Counted from the stretch's first letter, positions 37,301 through 44,779 are shown. The stretch is 64,000 nt of DNA from Trachythela sp. YZ-2020 (GCA_016169945.1 JADLSH010000318.1:1894501-1958500); one strand, 5' to 3'. The notes: generated by a model not told the origin, from the sequence alone. A program made the numbers and translations.

Positions 37301-40300
37301 ACGGTAGCTACACGGGTTTCGCGTAAACGTCAGATCGATAGAGAGCGTGATGGCAGACTTTCATGAGCTTTTCAACGTCGTGTATGGTTGTCGCAACATC
37401 ATTGCTGGACGAGAAGTTGAATAGCACGCGTTTCAGCCAAATCAATGACGAGGCCATCAGATTCCAGTCTTGTCAAAGCTGTAGTCAATTGGTCTCGGAA
37501 ATCTTGTTCGTTTACAATCACGAGACAGCAAGGGACGATGGGAAAGTGGGTGCTTCCCGACTCCAGCAAATTATCTACGTCATCTTCATCGCTCTCGGAT
37601 GACGAATCTTGCGCGTTTTGATAGCAGTACACGTTCAAAACGTTCAGCATTGCCTGTATTGTCGAATTGCTGTGGTCTTTTACAACGTTGAATAGTTGCC
37701 GTGCGGCCGTCTCCATTTCGTTGTTCGTATGGACGTGAGTCCTCACCCGAATCGGCGTGATCTCCGGCTCCATGCCCTCGTTGTGCAACGATGTAAACAA
37801 GCTGTTTTCGTTACACGTATCGCATTCCTTGAAGACAATAAAGAATGCTATGGCTGGGTAACTTTCGGCCGGTGTCGTTTCGACGTCCAACGGTTTGGAT
37901 GTCTTGGCGTTGGACATGACGCTCGTCACGCATGAAAAATAGAATTGCACACCCGCTGTGGACGACAATACTTCGTTGAGGCGCAAACGTTTAATTTGGA
38001 AGCCATTTGGCACCTCGCGAGTTGTATATCTTTAGGACAAACTTTCCAGACGGCACGACAAGCTGCTCGAAATCTACGTGTAGAACGATTGGGCAAATAA
38101 GTATTAAGAATGTTATTTCACAAAATACGAAGAGAATAGCTTTACGCATTTTAATAAAGTACAAGCGATTAAACTTACCAAATTTTAAATGTTTGTAGTC
38201 TTGTAGAATCTAGAGATTTTCGCTGACTAGCAGCCATGATGATTACTTGTACGTGCAGTGCGTTCAACATTAAAGAGCTTTCAGCAAGCGAGCAACGTTG
38301 AATGTTAGGATTTTTTTCAAGGCAGTGCGCTTTTTATAGTTCTTTGCACTTCACGCATGAAAGGAACAATATTTTGTACTTTGGTGATGATGATGATGGT
38401 AATAATGATGATGGTGGTGATGAGGATGGTAATAATGATGATGGTGGTGATGATGATGGAGGTGGTGATGATGATGGTGACAATGATGATAATAATGATG
38501 GTGGTGATGATAATGGTGATAATGATGGTGGTGATGATGATGGTGTGATAATTATGGCGATGATGGATTGGGTTGGTGACAGTTACGGTATTTAATGATA
38601 GTCCAACTGTCATAATAAAATTACTGAGGTTTTATTGCTGATCTGTACTATAATTTAGTCAAATCAAAATCCTAAAAACTTACTGTAATTTGTTCAAGTG
38701 CAGCAATGATCTGCTTTCCATACGTTTTAACAGCTAACTTGCACTAAAAATACAAATTTTCGACTTTCATTTGTCTATAAAAATATTATAACTTAAAGAA
38801 TCCTAATAAAAAATGTGACTTTTACCCCTTCAGAACCAATGCTAAGTCCAGCACAGATATTGTTCAAGATTTCGAGAACCTTTGATGAATTTGTTGAGAC
38901 AAAAGTATGCAATTGGGTTACAGCAGCTTTACACTCATCACATTTGTCCGCCTAAAACAAGGATTTACGATATCAAAAGATACAGTTAGGCTTGTGGAAA
39001 AAACATATCTAAATTTTTTAAACTGGATAGCTCAGTATCAGTTCTAAACTGCTCTTCCCTAGAGGTCCAGTAATGGTTATAAATATCTTATTGATCCAGT
39101 GTTACTACAGGAGGAAACCTAAACTAAACTATTAATTTACACTAGATATATAGTTCCTAAGTTCTGAAGGTATAGTATGTTTACACTTTTGCAATTTGTC
39201 AGACTGATTTTAGGTTTTGCTGAATGTTAATGATGAATAATGTCTGTTGATGTTGTTGTTGTCAGACGATGTTAATGCTTTGTGTCGTTCAAATAGAATG
39301 GTGGATACAAAATCGGCCCAACAAATCACTGTCTAAACATAGCTTAAACGGTTCTCATTAGAGGTTCAACAAGGCCAACCCTTAATTGCAGTGCATTCAA
39401 AGAAAACATCTGGTGTTTGGTAGAGTTAAACAGATTAAAGCACTCTTCTCATATGAGACTGAAACAGCAATTTAAGATACAACTATTCTGCTCTAGGTAA
39501 TTTTAACTCTGAAATAAAATCCGAAATTCCTAATACACACCCCCTTAGCTTTCCACACAAATTCCCTGCAGTGTTCGATAGCCCGACATTCCATGGCCTG
39601 CTTGTAGTTTTCACACCAGTACGAAGGGCCATATGTACATTTCTCCTCACCAAGACGGCTTGGATAAGCACAGGCTAGAAAATAGTTATAGGTATGCAAC
39701 TTAGATATTATATTTTCATAGAGCTATTGCCTTATTTATTTAGTACTATTTTTGTTCAAAATGCAATTAAGGGATTGCTCAATAGTCAATAAAACTTTGA
39801 ATGATGATATTACAAACAATAGGGGGTCCAGTGACAGTGTAGGTAGCGACCGTAGTGTTCTACGATAACAAACCTGCCATGGTTTGTGTCTTTATCCTTC
39901 TTCAAGAGATTGGTGGCTACTAAGGACTACTGTACATGTCTGTAAACCTCTTAATAAAGGGGCTTAATTTGCTTGAAATGTCAAAGTGTATTTAATCTTT
40001 ACCTTTTCCCGGTAGTTCAGACACAAACCAATGCAGCTTATTGTAGAATACTACCTACACTGGACTATATCGTTTAAGATATATTTTCAGGTAGTTCAGG
40101 CACAAAACACGACATGCGCTTATTGCTGAGACTTGCTGATGCAGCAAGCGAGCCTGCAGCGAGCGAGCAAATCAGCAGTTCTAATTTATGTAATGGAGTC
40201 TGCAAGTCTGCAAGGGAAGAATCACTTCCTTTTTTACCACAATGCCTTGCTCGCAACCACAATGCCTATGACCCGTGGTCCTGTCTTATACATTATTCTA

Positions 40301-42571
40301 CTGATTACACCACAGAGCAAGTGAGAAGACAATTTTCCATATTATTTTTATGCGATATACTAAATATCATAATAAATAAGCTATTAAATACTTGCTCCAA
40401 CATGCCTTGGCTGGCACTGTTTACAAATTTTTTTGGTCTGTATTGTTGTTTATACATTTCTGTTCTCAGTCGCAATTCTATTAATATTATTTTCAACATT
40501 AGCGGTTGTATCTTGTACGCCTCCTTTGGTTCTCGTTGTCAGTTTGCCTAAACTTTAACAATGGGCATGCATGCCATAAACAAGTTACAGTAAGTATATA
40601 CTGCCTATCGCATTTTAAAACAAGTCAAATTTGAGCAGCCTCGGCTTAGTCTCAGAAGTACAACGTTTCATATATTATAGTGATATTAGTATGCTATCTG
40701 TGCGTAATTCAGAATTTGAATAGTAGGCAATTTTAGGTATATTACATTGATATTTTAGAAATGAGAGCATATGCTTGTGTCATCATTATGATGGTTAAGA
40801 ACTTCAGAATATACACAATCCCGCACACAACGAACTCTCACCATTAGTTGGAAATAAAGTTATGATATATCAATGCCCTTAAATCACAAGGTTGATCTGA
40901 AAATGTACATAAACAAGGTTTTTACTAGCAACGCCAATGCAAGCAGAAGAAAAGACGAAGAGCAAGGCGAGGGTAGCTAAAACAAAGAAATGCAGTGAAG
41001 CATGTCGAAGCAATTTCCATATTAATAACCTCACAAGTAGAATCCTACTAGCCCTTACCCTGCACCTAACCCTGACGTTACACTCGGTAAAAGACTGATA
41101 GTTTATAGGCCTGATCCAAAAGTCAACCCCTAGCTCTTAAACGTGGATAGACGTCATATAAACAATCAACAGTAAATATCAATTCAAAACAATTTATACT
41201 ACATTTGAACTAATTTTTGCACTTCAAAGATTTTGTTACACACATATTTCAAACAATTGAATTCTACACATGCCAAATGCTACGTTTAAAAGAGGCCTTC
41301 ACTTTTGGTGAGCTGGATTCTTAAAAACCTGTGACGTAATAACTATAAGGGTTAGGATGAGGGTTGATGTTAGGATAAGGGCTAGGGTAAGGATGCTAGG
41401 ATAAGGGTTGATGTTAGGATTAGGGTTAGGAAAAGGGTTAAGGTGTTGACCAGTTGAAGTTAGGATTAGGGTTCGGATAAGGATAAGGGTTGAGTTTACA
41501 ATTAAGATTAGGGGTTAGGATTAGGGTCGAGGTTGGTTAGGGTTAGGATGAGAATTACAGTTAGGATTGAGTTTGTATTAACATTTAGGTTGTTGGAAAT
41601 TTTGCCAGAATTAGGATTGCCGGAATAAGGATTAGTTTAACGGTAGAAATCACTGAATACAAAATTGAGGATGTAAATAAGGACATTGGCCTAAACTTGT
41701 TCGAACGGGAAGGAAATAAAAATAGGACAATTAGGAACAAGTCAGCATTTAGTACTGATAAGTATACTAGTTGTAGAATACTACCTACACTAGGACTATG
41801 TTAGAGATATCATTACTCAAACTTTTATTGACGATTGGGCAATCCCTAGATATATGCAACTAATGTCACATGATAAACGTCCTATTTAAGTTTGCCAACT
41901 GAAATTGCTACATGATTTGTTTTTAGAAAACGAAACCATGCTAGATTGCACAATTCAGTGAGGTCCATTGCACAATATTTCATTCAGTTTCACAATTTAC
42001 ATTCACTTCCTGGTCACTGCCATCGACTCAGTCTTAAAACGTGAAGAGAAAATTTCATTTTCAATTGAAAACTTAATGGTGCGAAACGAAACAACTAAAC
42101 AAAACTAAGTTTTAAATGGACAATATTCAAACACAAAATTAACACAAAAATATAACAAGCGGTGTAGTTTTACACTGCAAAAATTAAGAGAATTGCAAAA
42201 GGAAATAAGCGTTAATAGTTAACAGGTGTGTTGCAATTTGTTCCTTAATTTGTTTGAAGAAAAGCAGCAAAATAAGTCTACCATCCAGAATACAAATCCT
42301 AAAACTCTAAACGCGCCATAAGCTTTATTTTATATATTTGTATGCCCTAAAGGAAATAGGAAAAGCTATTTTATAAGACGCAACATAACATTTGCAAGAC
42401 GCTTCGGGAGAATTAATTGCAACCCGCAACAACATACGCAATAAGCGTTCAAACCTAAACCGGCGAAATGCTAAAATAAAGCTAAACTCTTGAGCAATTT
42501 TGTGTAAAAATATTGTTAAAAAATACACTCTTACCCACAGCAATTAGACACGCAATTGCCAAAAGCTTCAT
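20367..42571 (-). CDS. Prosaposin-like lysosomal saposin precursor with eight SapB domains, 28 exons
   Basis: Secreted or lysosomal precursor that proteases would cut into saposins, small disulfide-bonded proteins that present sphingolipids to lysosomal hydrolases. Exons (minus strand): 42535-42571, 39541-39674, 38826-38951, 38684-38743, 31937-32065, 31624-31755, 31473-31532, 30869-31045, 30068-30193, 29912-29971, 28740-28868, 28436-28567, 28289-28348, 27697-27873, 27416-27538, 27054-27113, 26173-26301, 25798-25869, 25331-25390, 25157-25216, 24627-24875, 23079-23132, 22619-22739, 22083-22174, 21919-21981, 21225-21305, 20981-21085, 20367-20396. The sum is 2838 nt, one open frame of 945 residues plus TAA. 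Order: signal peptide, SapA, eight SapB domains, SapA. Vertebrate prosaposin has four SapB domains. Orthology to PSAP is inferred from architecture; exon 22 is the least certain. Confidence 0.92.
20981..22174 (-). CDS. Prosaposin-like SapB domain 8 and start of C-terminal SapA (exons 24-27)
   Basis: Exon 24 (22083-22174) has NDETCDLCKMAVQYLENILE; exon 25 (21919-21981) DEIKKALEEICDMLPASLKT; exon 26 (21225-21305) CNALVEEYGDLLIKIILGEI then TPEEVCK; exon 27 (20981-21085) LLKLCTASKKLQLKDECVLG then ESYWCASYKNALKCD. The last part is the SapA signature C..G.SYWC......AL.C. Confidence 0.92.
22283..22393. repeat. TTAACCCATTA-family MITE copy
   Basis: ACCATTAACTGGCAGTACCC to CAGGTAATGGGTTAA, same core (GACGAGTAAAATCGTCTGG, TTAGACAGAG) as 8104-8345. 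In the prosaposin-like intron between exons 23 and 24. Confidence 0.75.
22619..24735 (-). CDS. Prosaposin-like SapB domain 7 (end of exon 21, exons 22-23)
   Basis: The last ~35 codons of exon 21 encode VECIMCEFAMRELDSILGDN. Exon 22 (23079-23132) is proposed as GREGEPVRSLLPSTVRSE (acceptor TTCTTCTTGAGGCAG, donor GAG|GTAAGT). Exon 23 (22619-22739) reads CDDFVKKYGDEIIKLLLQEF then SPDEICTELGLC. Exon 22 fits the required phase and the LLPS..RSE pattern but has Arg where every other domain has Cys. The intron between 21 and 22 holds the 1.46-kb CAC/ATC array. Confidence 0.75.
22820..23010. repeat. ~77-bp tandem repeat, ~2.5 copies
   Basis: Unit CCAGTGTAGGTAGTATTCTA plus CAATAAGCTGTCATGGTTTG and TGTCTGAACTACCTGAAAA. 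Single copies of the unit occur at 27910-28030, 31080-31210, 39830-39900, 40020-40105 and 41765-41810. Confidence 0.85.
23160..24625. repeat. 1.46-kb CAC/ATC compound satellite
   Basis: Trinucleotide-like DNA (CAC, ATC, ACC) arranged in a higher-order unit of about 27 bp, CCACCAACACCATCATCATC plus ATCACCC, with large internal duplications (for instance the CAACAGTTGACACCATCATC marker at ~23470 and ~24181). Intron of the prosaposin-like gene. The long His/Thr/Ser-rich open frames over it are artefacts. Confidence 0.95.
24627..25869 (-). CDS. Prosaposin-like SapB domain 6 plus linker (exons 18-21)
   Basis: Exon 18 (25798-25869) VDYCNDCKLVFAELKDMLED; exon 19 (25331-25390) KELSTLLESLCAELGSFADQ; exon 20 (25157-25216) CKSYVDAFLPLILEELATLD; exon 21 (24627-24875) DPTELCTELGLCNSSSKAVD with linker FFPIMPGPVMITPEKEDKK. 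Unlike domains 2 and 4, the first half is split by a 407-bp intron at CAG|AAA. Exon 21 also continues into domain 7. Its donor GTTGGTGATGATG reads straight into the large trinucleotide-like array. Confidence 0.9.
25540..25715 (-). repeat. tRNA-derived SINE inside the domain 6 intron
   Basis: Minus strand: GGGCTTCGAAAGTCATCAGA, then B box GGTTCGATTCT, then CTCCGAGTACTCCAGTG and CAGGGTGGATT. Same family as 1540-1757. Lies wholly within the 407-bp intron 25391-25797. Confidence 0.82.
26173..27538 (-). CDS. Prosaposin-like SapB domain 5 (exons 15-17)
   Basis: Exon 15 (27416-27538) DKCEECEGAVKLANYYFTNN; exon 16 (27054-27113) CKLAVAFYGKQIIAALKQIT; exon 17 (26173-26301) SDPEKLCKELEMCPSTGKEE. Same exon layout as domains 1 and 3 but clearly diverged. 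A 90-bp palindrome lies in the intron between exons 15 and 16. Confidence 0.92.
27187..27375. repeat. Near-perfect 90-bp palindrome
   Basis: Left arm 27187-27276 and right arm 27286-27375 are reverse complements with about two mismatches; the spacer is 9 bp. The arms include GCGTAAGCGCTATTCGTCAT and GATTCGCCACTCAGCAAGTG. Intron between prosaposin-like exons 15 and 16. Confidence 0.95.
27697..28567 (-). CDS. Prosaposin-like SapB domain 4 plus linker (exons 12-14)
   Basis: Exon 12 (28436-28567) ADFCEDCKLVFGEIKDLLED; exon 13 (28289-28348) CKSYVDQYLPSVLDELASLD; exon 14 (27697-27873) DPTKICDELGLCNSTQKAAN with the same IPIMPGPVILTPPKD linker. Near-identical to domain 2. Confidence 0.92.
28740..30193 (-). 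CDS. Prosaposin-like SapB domain 3 (exons 9-11)
   Basis: Exon 9 (30068-30193) ADKCDECKAAVTQLHTFIST; exon 10 (29912-29971) CKLAVEMYGKQIVAALELIT; exon 11 (28740-28868) SDSEKICKELELCSSTGKVK. It differs from domain 1 by only a few residues, and the flanking intron sequence is also nearly identical, so this is a recent duplicate. Confidence 0.92.
28900..29135. repeat. (GATGATGATGGTAGT)n microsatellite, domain 3 intron
   Basis: GAT/GGT/AGT-type simple repeat. The paralogous array in the domain 1 intron lies at 32100-32335 and continues at 38385-38560 beyond the insertion. A second stretch of this copy is at 29728-29810. Confidence 0.93.
29136..29727. other. Unidentified ~590-bp insertion in the domain 3 intron microsatellite
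   Basis: Interrupts the GAT-rich array at 29135 and 29728 at the place where the paralogous intron carries the 6-kb element, but the sequence is unrelated (starts GCAGGCCTGGCCGTGAGC). One plus-strand open frame (29364-29735) has no recognisable domain. No inverted termini seen. Confidence 0.6.
30869..31755 (-). CDS. Prosaposin-like SapB domain 2 plus linker (exons 6-8)
   Basis: Exon 6 (31624-31755) starts ADYCEDCKLVFGEIKDLLED and has ESLCSEFG. Exon 7 (31473-31532) is CKSYVDQYLPLVLDELASLD. Exon 8 (30869-31045) is DPTKICDELGLCNSTQKAAN followed by the basic/proline linker KKVLIPIMPGPVILTPPKDK. The linker is a plausible inter-saposin cleavage region and recurs after domains 4 and 6. Confidence 0.92.
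31937..38951 (-). CDS. Prosaposin-like SapB domain 1 (exons 3-5), split by a 6-kb insertion
   Basis: Exon 3 (38826-38951) starts ADKCDECKAAVTQLHTF and has NICAGL. Exon 4 (38684-38743) reads CKLAVKTYGKQIIAALEQIT. Exon 5 (31937-32065) starts SDSEKLCKELELCSSTGK. Six cysteines in the saposin spacing C..C / C / C / C....C. The intron between exons 4 and 5 contains the recombinase/helicase element and is 6.6 kb; the paralogous intron in domain 3 is 1.0 kb. Confidence 0.9.
32500..32960. repeat. Subterminal GTTCC/GGAAC motif cluster
   Basis: More than 20 occurrences of GTTCC or GGAAC in both orientations, often as palindromes such as GTTCCGCAAAGCGGAAC (32651-32667) and GTTCCGTGAAGCGGAAC (32742-32758). 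The same word is part of the terminal inverted repeat. Looks like recombinase or replication-protein binding sites; that role is inference. Confidence 0.7.
33155..33302 (-). repeat. tRNA-derived SINE (truncated head)
   Basis: Contains the family body in minus orientation (plus-strand reading AACCCACCCAGTCAACTTTC, GGAGAAAACCCACGACTTTC). The tRNA-like head is partly lost before GACGAAAGG. Inserted directly upstream of the recombinase reading frame. Confidence 0.75.
33313..34065 (+). pseudogene. Tyrosine recombinase with C-terminal Myb/SANT domain, frameshifted
   Basis: The main frame (33344-33967) has LEFYIRPILKPTCEYVLVNR, YINPTRYRQIIETES and SEDQKHSSNVARVHYQKKRS. These resemble the catalytic C-terminal region of eukaryotic tyrosine recombinases (Crypton-type), including the conserved RYR, the H-S-S segment and a candidate nucleophile Tyr in ARVHYQKK. 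N-terminal sequence (KTAKRYGFDSVYFDEQTIRI) is in another frame, so a frameshift lies near 33430. After FTAEEDEY another frameshift near 33930 leads to IKIGIQKFGLSWSKILRHPQ and RVPNTLRKRAEAL, a Myb/SANT-like helix set, ending at a TGA at 34065. The 5' end is cut by a SINE. Confidence 0.75.
34326..34712. mobile_element. Foldback MITE (ACGGGCTATGGGCTACCCCAT)
   Basis: Left arm GTGTCGAGTTAACTTAGTCA, GTCCAGAAACTCACGGGCTA and onward is matched by its reverse complement ending TGACTAAGTTAATTCGACAC. Arms of ~140 bp, with further CGGGCTAC repeats in the middle. It lies between the recombinase and helicase genes. Confidence 0.9.
34715..35530. other. Non-coding segment of the TIR element, no gene seen
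   Basis: AT-rich with repeated ACACAAT/TGTGCATAC words and a short palindrome ATGGACACAATGTGTCCAT (35126-35144). Small plus frames (35044-35238, 35260-35448) show no recognisable domain. Confidence 0.5.
35531..38150 (-). pseudogene. SF3-type helicase (parvovirus NS1-like ATPase fold) gene, decayed
   Basis: A long minus-strand reading region broken by several lesions. Walker A GLKDSGKTSW (~36885), Walker B LVIVDEW (~36760) and the sensor motif YYITTNHLPNF (~36630) in SF3 order and spacing, followed by KRRIEIF. Acidic serine-rich stretch SSSESDEDDVDN in the N-terminal half (~37580). Visible breaks: frameshifts near 37430 and 37330, an in-frame TAA at 36910-36912 just before Walker A, a frameshift near 36485, and stops after 36172. 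A further frame (35875-35531, FLERLRTAELRRTKEEEDFW) may be the C-terminus. The first ~45 codons (from 38149) may be in a third frame. SF3 helicases drive replication of small viruses and virus-like elements; role here is inferred. Confidence 0.75.
39020..39135. repeat. 110-bp SINE-tail-like repeat copy, minus orientation
   Basis: Complement of the array unit at 1-535 (AACTGGATAGCTCAGTATCA, CAGTGTTACTACAGGAGGAA). The same insertion is at 30275-30375, so it predates the segmental duplication. Confidence 0.8.
39541..39674 (-). CDS. Prosaposin-like exon 2, N-terminal SapA domain
   Basis: Reads CTYGPSYWCENYKQAMECRA followed by IEHCREFVWKAKG. This is the SapA signature C..GP.YWC......A..C.A..HC...VW found at both ends of prosaposins. 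Acceptor TTTTCTAG; donor GGG|GTGTGT, where five Gs make the exact base uncertain, though the frame demands this one. Confidence 0.93.
39830..40105. repeat. TAGGTAGTATTCTACAATAAGCT-family copies
   Basis: Plus copy near 39830-39900 (GGTCCAGTGACAGTGTAGGT) and opposing copy 40005-40105 ending TTTTCAGGTAGTTCAGGC. Together they form a loose inverted repeat in intron 1 of the prosaposin-like gene. Confidence 0.7.
40560..42530. other. Prosaposin-like intron 1, no gene seen
   Basis: AT-rich. Contains the degenerate TTAGGG-type stretch (41339-41645) and one short repeat-family copy (41765-41810). Nothing else recognised. Confidence 0.5.
41339..41645. repeat. Degenerate TTAGGG-like interstitial repeat
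   Basis: Runs of GGGTTAGGA, GGATAAGGGTTGATGTTA and TTAGGATTAGGGTTAGG over ~300 bp. Metazoan telomeres are (TTAGGG)n; this array is too irregular to be a recent telomere fragment. Confidence 0.8.
42535..42571 (-). CDS. Prosaposin-like exon 1, signal peptide
   Basis: ATG at 42571 reads MKLLAIACLIAV, a short lysine-plus-hydrophobic signal peptide core, followed by donor G|GTAAGA. It leaves one base that combines with CC at the start of exon 2 to give Ala. Intron 1 (39675-42534) is 2.9 kb. Confidence 0.85.
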
Positions 42572-43317
42572 GATGGTTTTATTCGGTGTTTTATTCGTCT
42601 AAAATTGATGTAAAAGAACTACTTCAGACTGTGACACCTGAAACCAAACAAATGTCAAAACAAATGTTTACTGTATATTTATTCCTTGTGACCACGAGAC
42701 AATCACGAGTACTAATTATCGTGACGTATTTCCTCTGCCCATAAGGTGGCCTGATCTTGCATTGCTTTAATCATGCTTTAATTTAAACCGTAGCATAGAA
42801 TACAGGATTTATAGGGATAACTTTAGTTACACTGTATAGCTAGCTCTATCAGTTCTAGGTAAATATCAAGTTGTTTTTTTACTTGTTTTCTTTCTCGACA
42901 TCTGCAGATGACGCAGATCGATGGAATACACGAATACTATTCTTTCTAGAGGTCCAGTAAGGTACATAGAAACCTACTTTGATCTCGCCATGACCATCAG
43001 TCATCACAACTATGGAGCTCTTTCGAACTAAAGTTTAGAAGACCATGAGAACTACTACACAACTCTGCAGCAGTTAAATAGCAGCACTTCATAGTTATGT
43101 TTGGTATTTGGCACCACCGCAATACATTTATTTTGATCTTGTGCAGCTTCTATGGGCTTGAGATACAGTAGGACATGTTTCCTGATCCAAAACCTGATAG
43201 CAAGAGTAAAAGATCAGAGCAACGCAACCTGTTTTAAAACTATAAAAATATTTCCTACAGTCCGTAGTCTTTATCACTAGACTAATTGTTCTTTGTTGTT
43301 TTTTTCCGCAATATTTC

Positions 43318-43616
43318 GCCGGGTTGGCCGATAAAACACGGATACGGATGGCACGGATACGGATACGGATGAGGGGATAAAACACGGATATGGGGATAAA
43401 ACACGGATGAGGGGATAAAACACGGATGGGGGGATAAAACACGGATGAGGGGATAAAACACGGATGAGGGGATAAAACACGAATGGGGGGATAAAACACG
43501 GATGGGGGGATAAAACACGGATATAGGGATAAAACACGGATAAGGGGATAAAACACGGATGGGGGGATAAAACACGGATGGGGGGATAAAACACGGATGA
43601 GGCACAGAATAGGGAA
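43318..43616 (+). repeat. 19-20 bp minisatellite element, copy A
   Basis: GGGTTGGCCGATAAAACACG, then CACGGATACGGATACGGATG, then about 12 units of GGGGATAAAACACGGATGA, ending GGCACAGAATAGGG. Inserted after the kinase N-lobe fragment. Six-residue-period HPCFIPxSVFYP frames are artefacts of the repeat. Confidence 0.93.
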
Positions 43617-43619
43617 TAG

Positions 43620-43794
43620 TATTCAGAAATCTCGCTTCTTTGATGAGTTTGCGCTCCGTGTCGATGTCATCGTCAAAAAACGTTTTCACGACAATCGTTT
43701 CACCGTTCGGTAATTCTGCCGTGAAGACGGTCGAATAGCCTCCGCGACCAATCTCGTCTTTATTCCTTAGCTCGCCAAATTTAAAAACTGCCAC
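43620..43794 (-). pseudogene. Protein kinase N-lobe fragment
   Basis: Starts MAVFKFGELRNKDEIGRGGY, with glycine-rich loop IGRGGYSTVFTA and the ATP-anchoring lysine in ETIVVKTFF, then LIKEARFLN (alpha-C helix glutamate). This is the first third of a kinase N-lobe. The frame then runs directly into minisatellite element A. No C-lobe (HRD, DFG) is visible nearby. Either a truncated pseudogene or one exon of a gene continuing elsewhere. Confidence 0.75.
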
Positions 43795-44061
43795 ACCAGC
43801 TAACTCAGATGATATATAGTTGTTTTGCCCTTTTCAATAATTTTCAAGCCACCAAACATCGGCATTTAATGTCAATGCATTGACATTTTGGTAAGAATAA
43901 GCTGAGATATTACATTTTTGGTAAGCAGACAATAAATGCCGACCGCGTCAGTTTAAACCAAGCGCAACAAAACAACTGTCAGGTAGAACATGAGAAGCCT
44001 TTGCAACACTTGTCATGAGAAGCCTTTGCAACACTTCCCATGTCTTGGCATTTATTCAAAA

Positions 44062-44176
44062 TCAGGTTATAACGCCATGTTACGAGTCACGAATATTTCT
44101 CTTTGATCTTGACCCTAATCCCGACCCAATCCCTAACCCTAACCCTAACCCTAACCCTATTGTGTGCGTAACATGG
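44062..44176. mobile_element. Small MITE with telomere-like core
   Basis: CCATGTTACGAGTCACGAATATTTC to TGTGTGCGTAACATGG around CCCTAACCCTAACCCTAACC. Same body as the nested element at 16995-17094 (CACGAATATTTCTCTTTGATC). Confidence 0.85.
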
Positions 44177-44179
44177 ACT

Positions 44180-44775
44180 TAGAACCCACAATCACCTTAT
44201 TCTAGCTAAGATTTGTATCATATATAAAATATCTTGTCATATATATTAAACTGTATGCAAAAAAAAACATTCAACTTAACATAAATGACAACGCGTACTT
44301 TTTGTGGTTATCAAACTATAAATTCGCTTTGTAATCTGCCGGCGTGTTATGGCGTAGATTATTATGTTGTATATATAAGCGTGGGAATACAACCTCATGA
44401 GAGTGTGGCAAGTTTAATTTTAAGGTTAACTAAAAAGTGTTATCCTTATACAAGTAAAATTCATGTTGCATTATAGAAATAATCTACCGCATAAACAGTG
44501 AAAACAAAGCACTGCGAGTTCAAATTATAATCAGATCCGCATAAACGGAAACTCCTCTGACAAGCAACAAATCTCCATCGGTATATCTGGTTTTCTCAAA
44601 AGTATATTAAATAAAAAGTATTACCTTATCTTCTTCCAACAAATGCCCGCAGAAGTTCGCACTTATTGAATGCGCAGTCTACGTGTATCAGCCTTTAGAA
44701 ACATTGCGATTTACGCTAAGTTATATGCTAATCAACCTTTTATTTGTCAGTACATTTAAATATTATCTCATCCAC
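44180..44775. other. Intergenic, no gene seen
   Basis: AT-rich sequence between two repeat elements. Small frames (44285-44476) show no recognisable domain. Confidence 0.5.
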
Positions 44776-44779
44776 GTAC

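Larger units (their letters stand above)
32334..38380. mobile_element. ~6-kb TIR element with tyrosine recombinase-SANT and SF3 helicase genes
   Basis: Inserted in a GAT-rich array in the prosaposin-like intron. Perfect 17-bp inverted termini: CAAAATATTGTTCCTTT at 32345-32361 and its complement at 38360-38376. The flanks TGGTGAT occur on both sides but are microsatellite, so the target duplication cannot be confirmed. Two convergent decayed genes: recombinase on plus (33313-34065) and helicase on minus (38150-35531). GGAAC/GTTCC motifs crowd the left 600 bp (32500-32960). A SINE (33155-33302) and a foldback MITE (34326-34712) are later insertions. Not a known named class to me. Confidence 0.75.

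Noticed and set aside
40114..40551. 145-codon plus-strand frame in prosaposin intron 1
   Set aside because: No domain, starts within a repeat-family copy and lies in an intron; hydrophobic tail is likely chance in AT-rich DNA.
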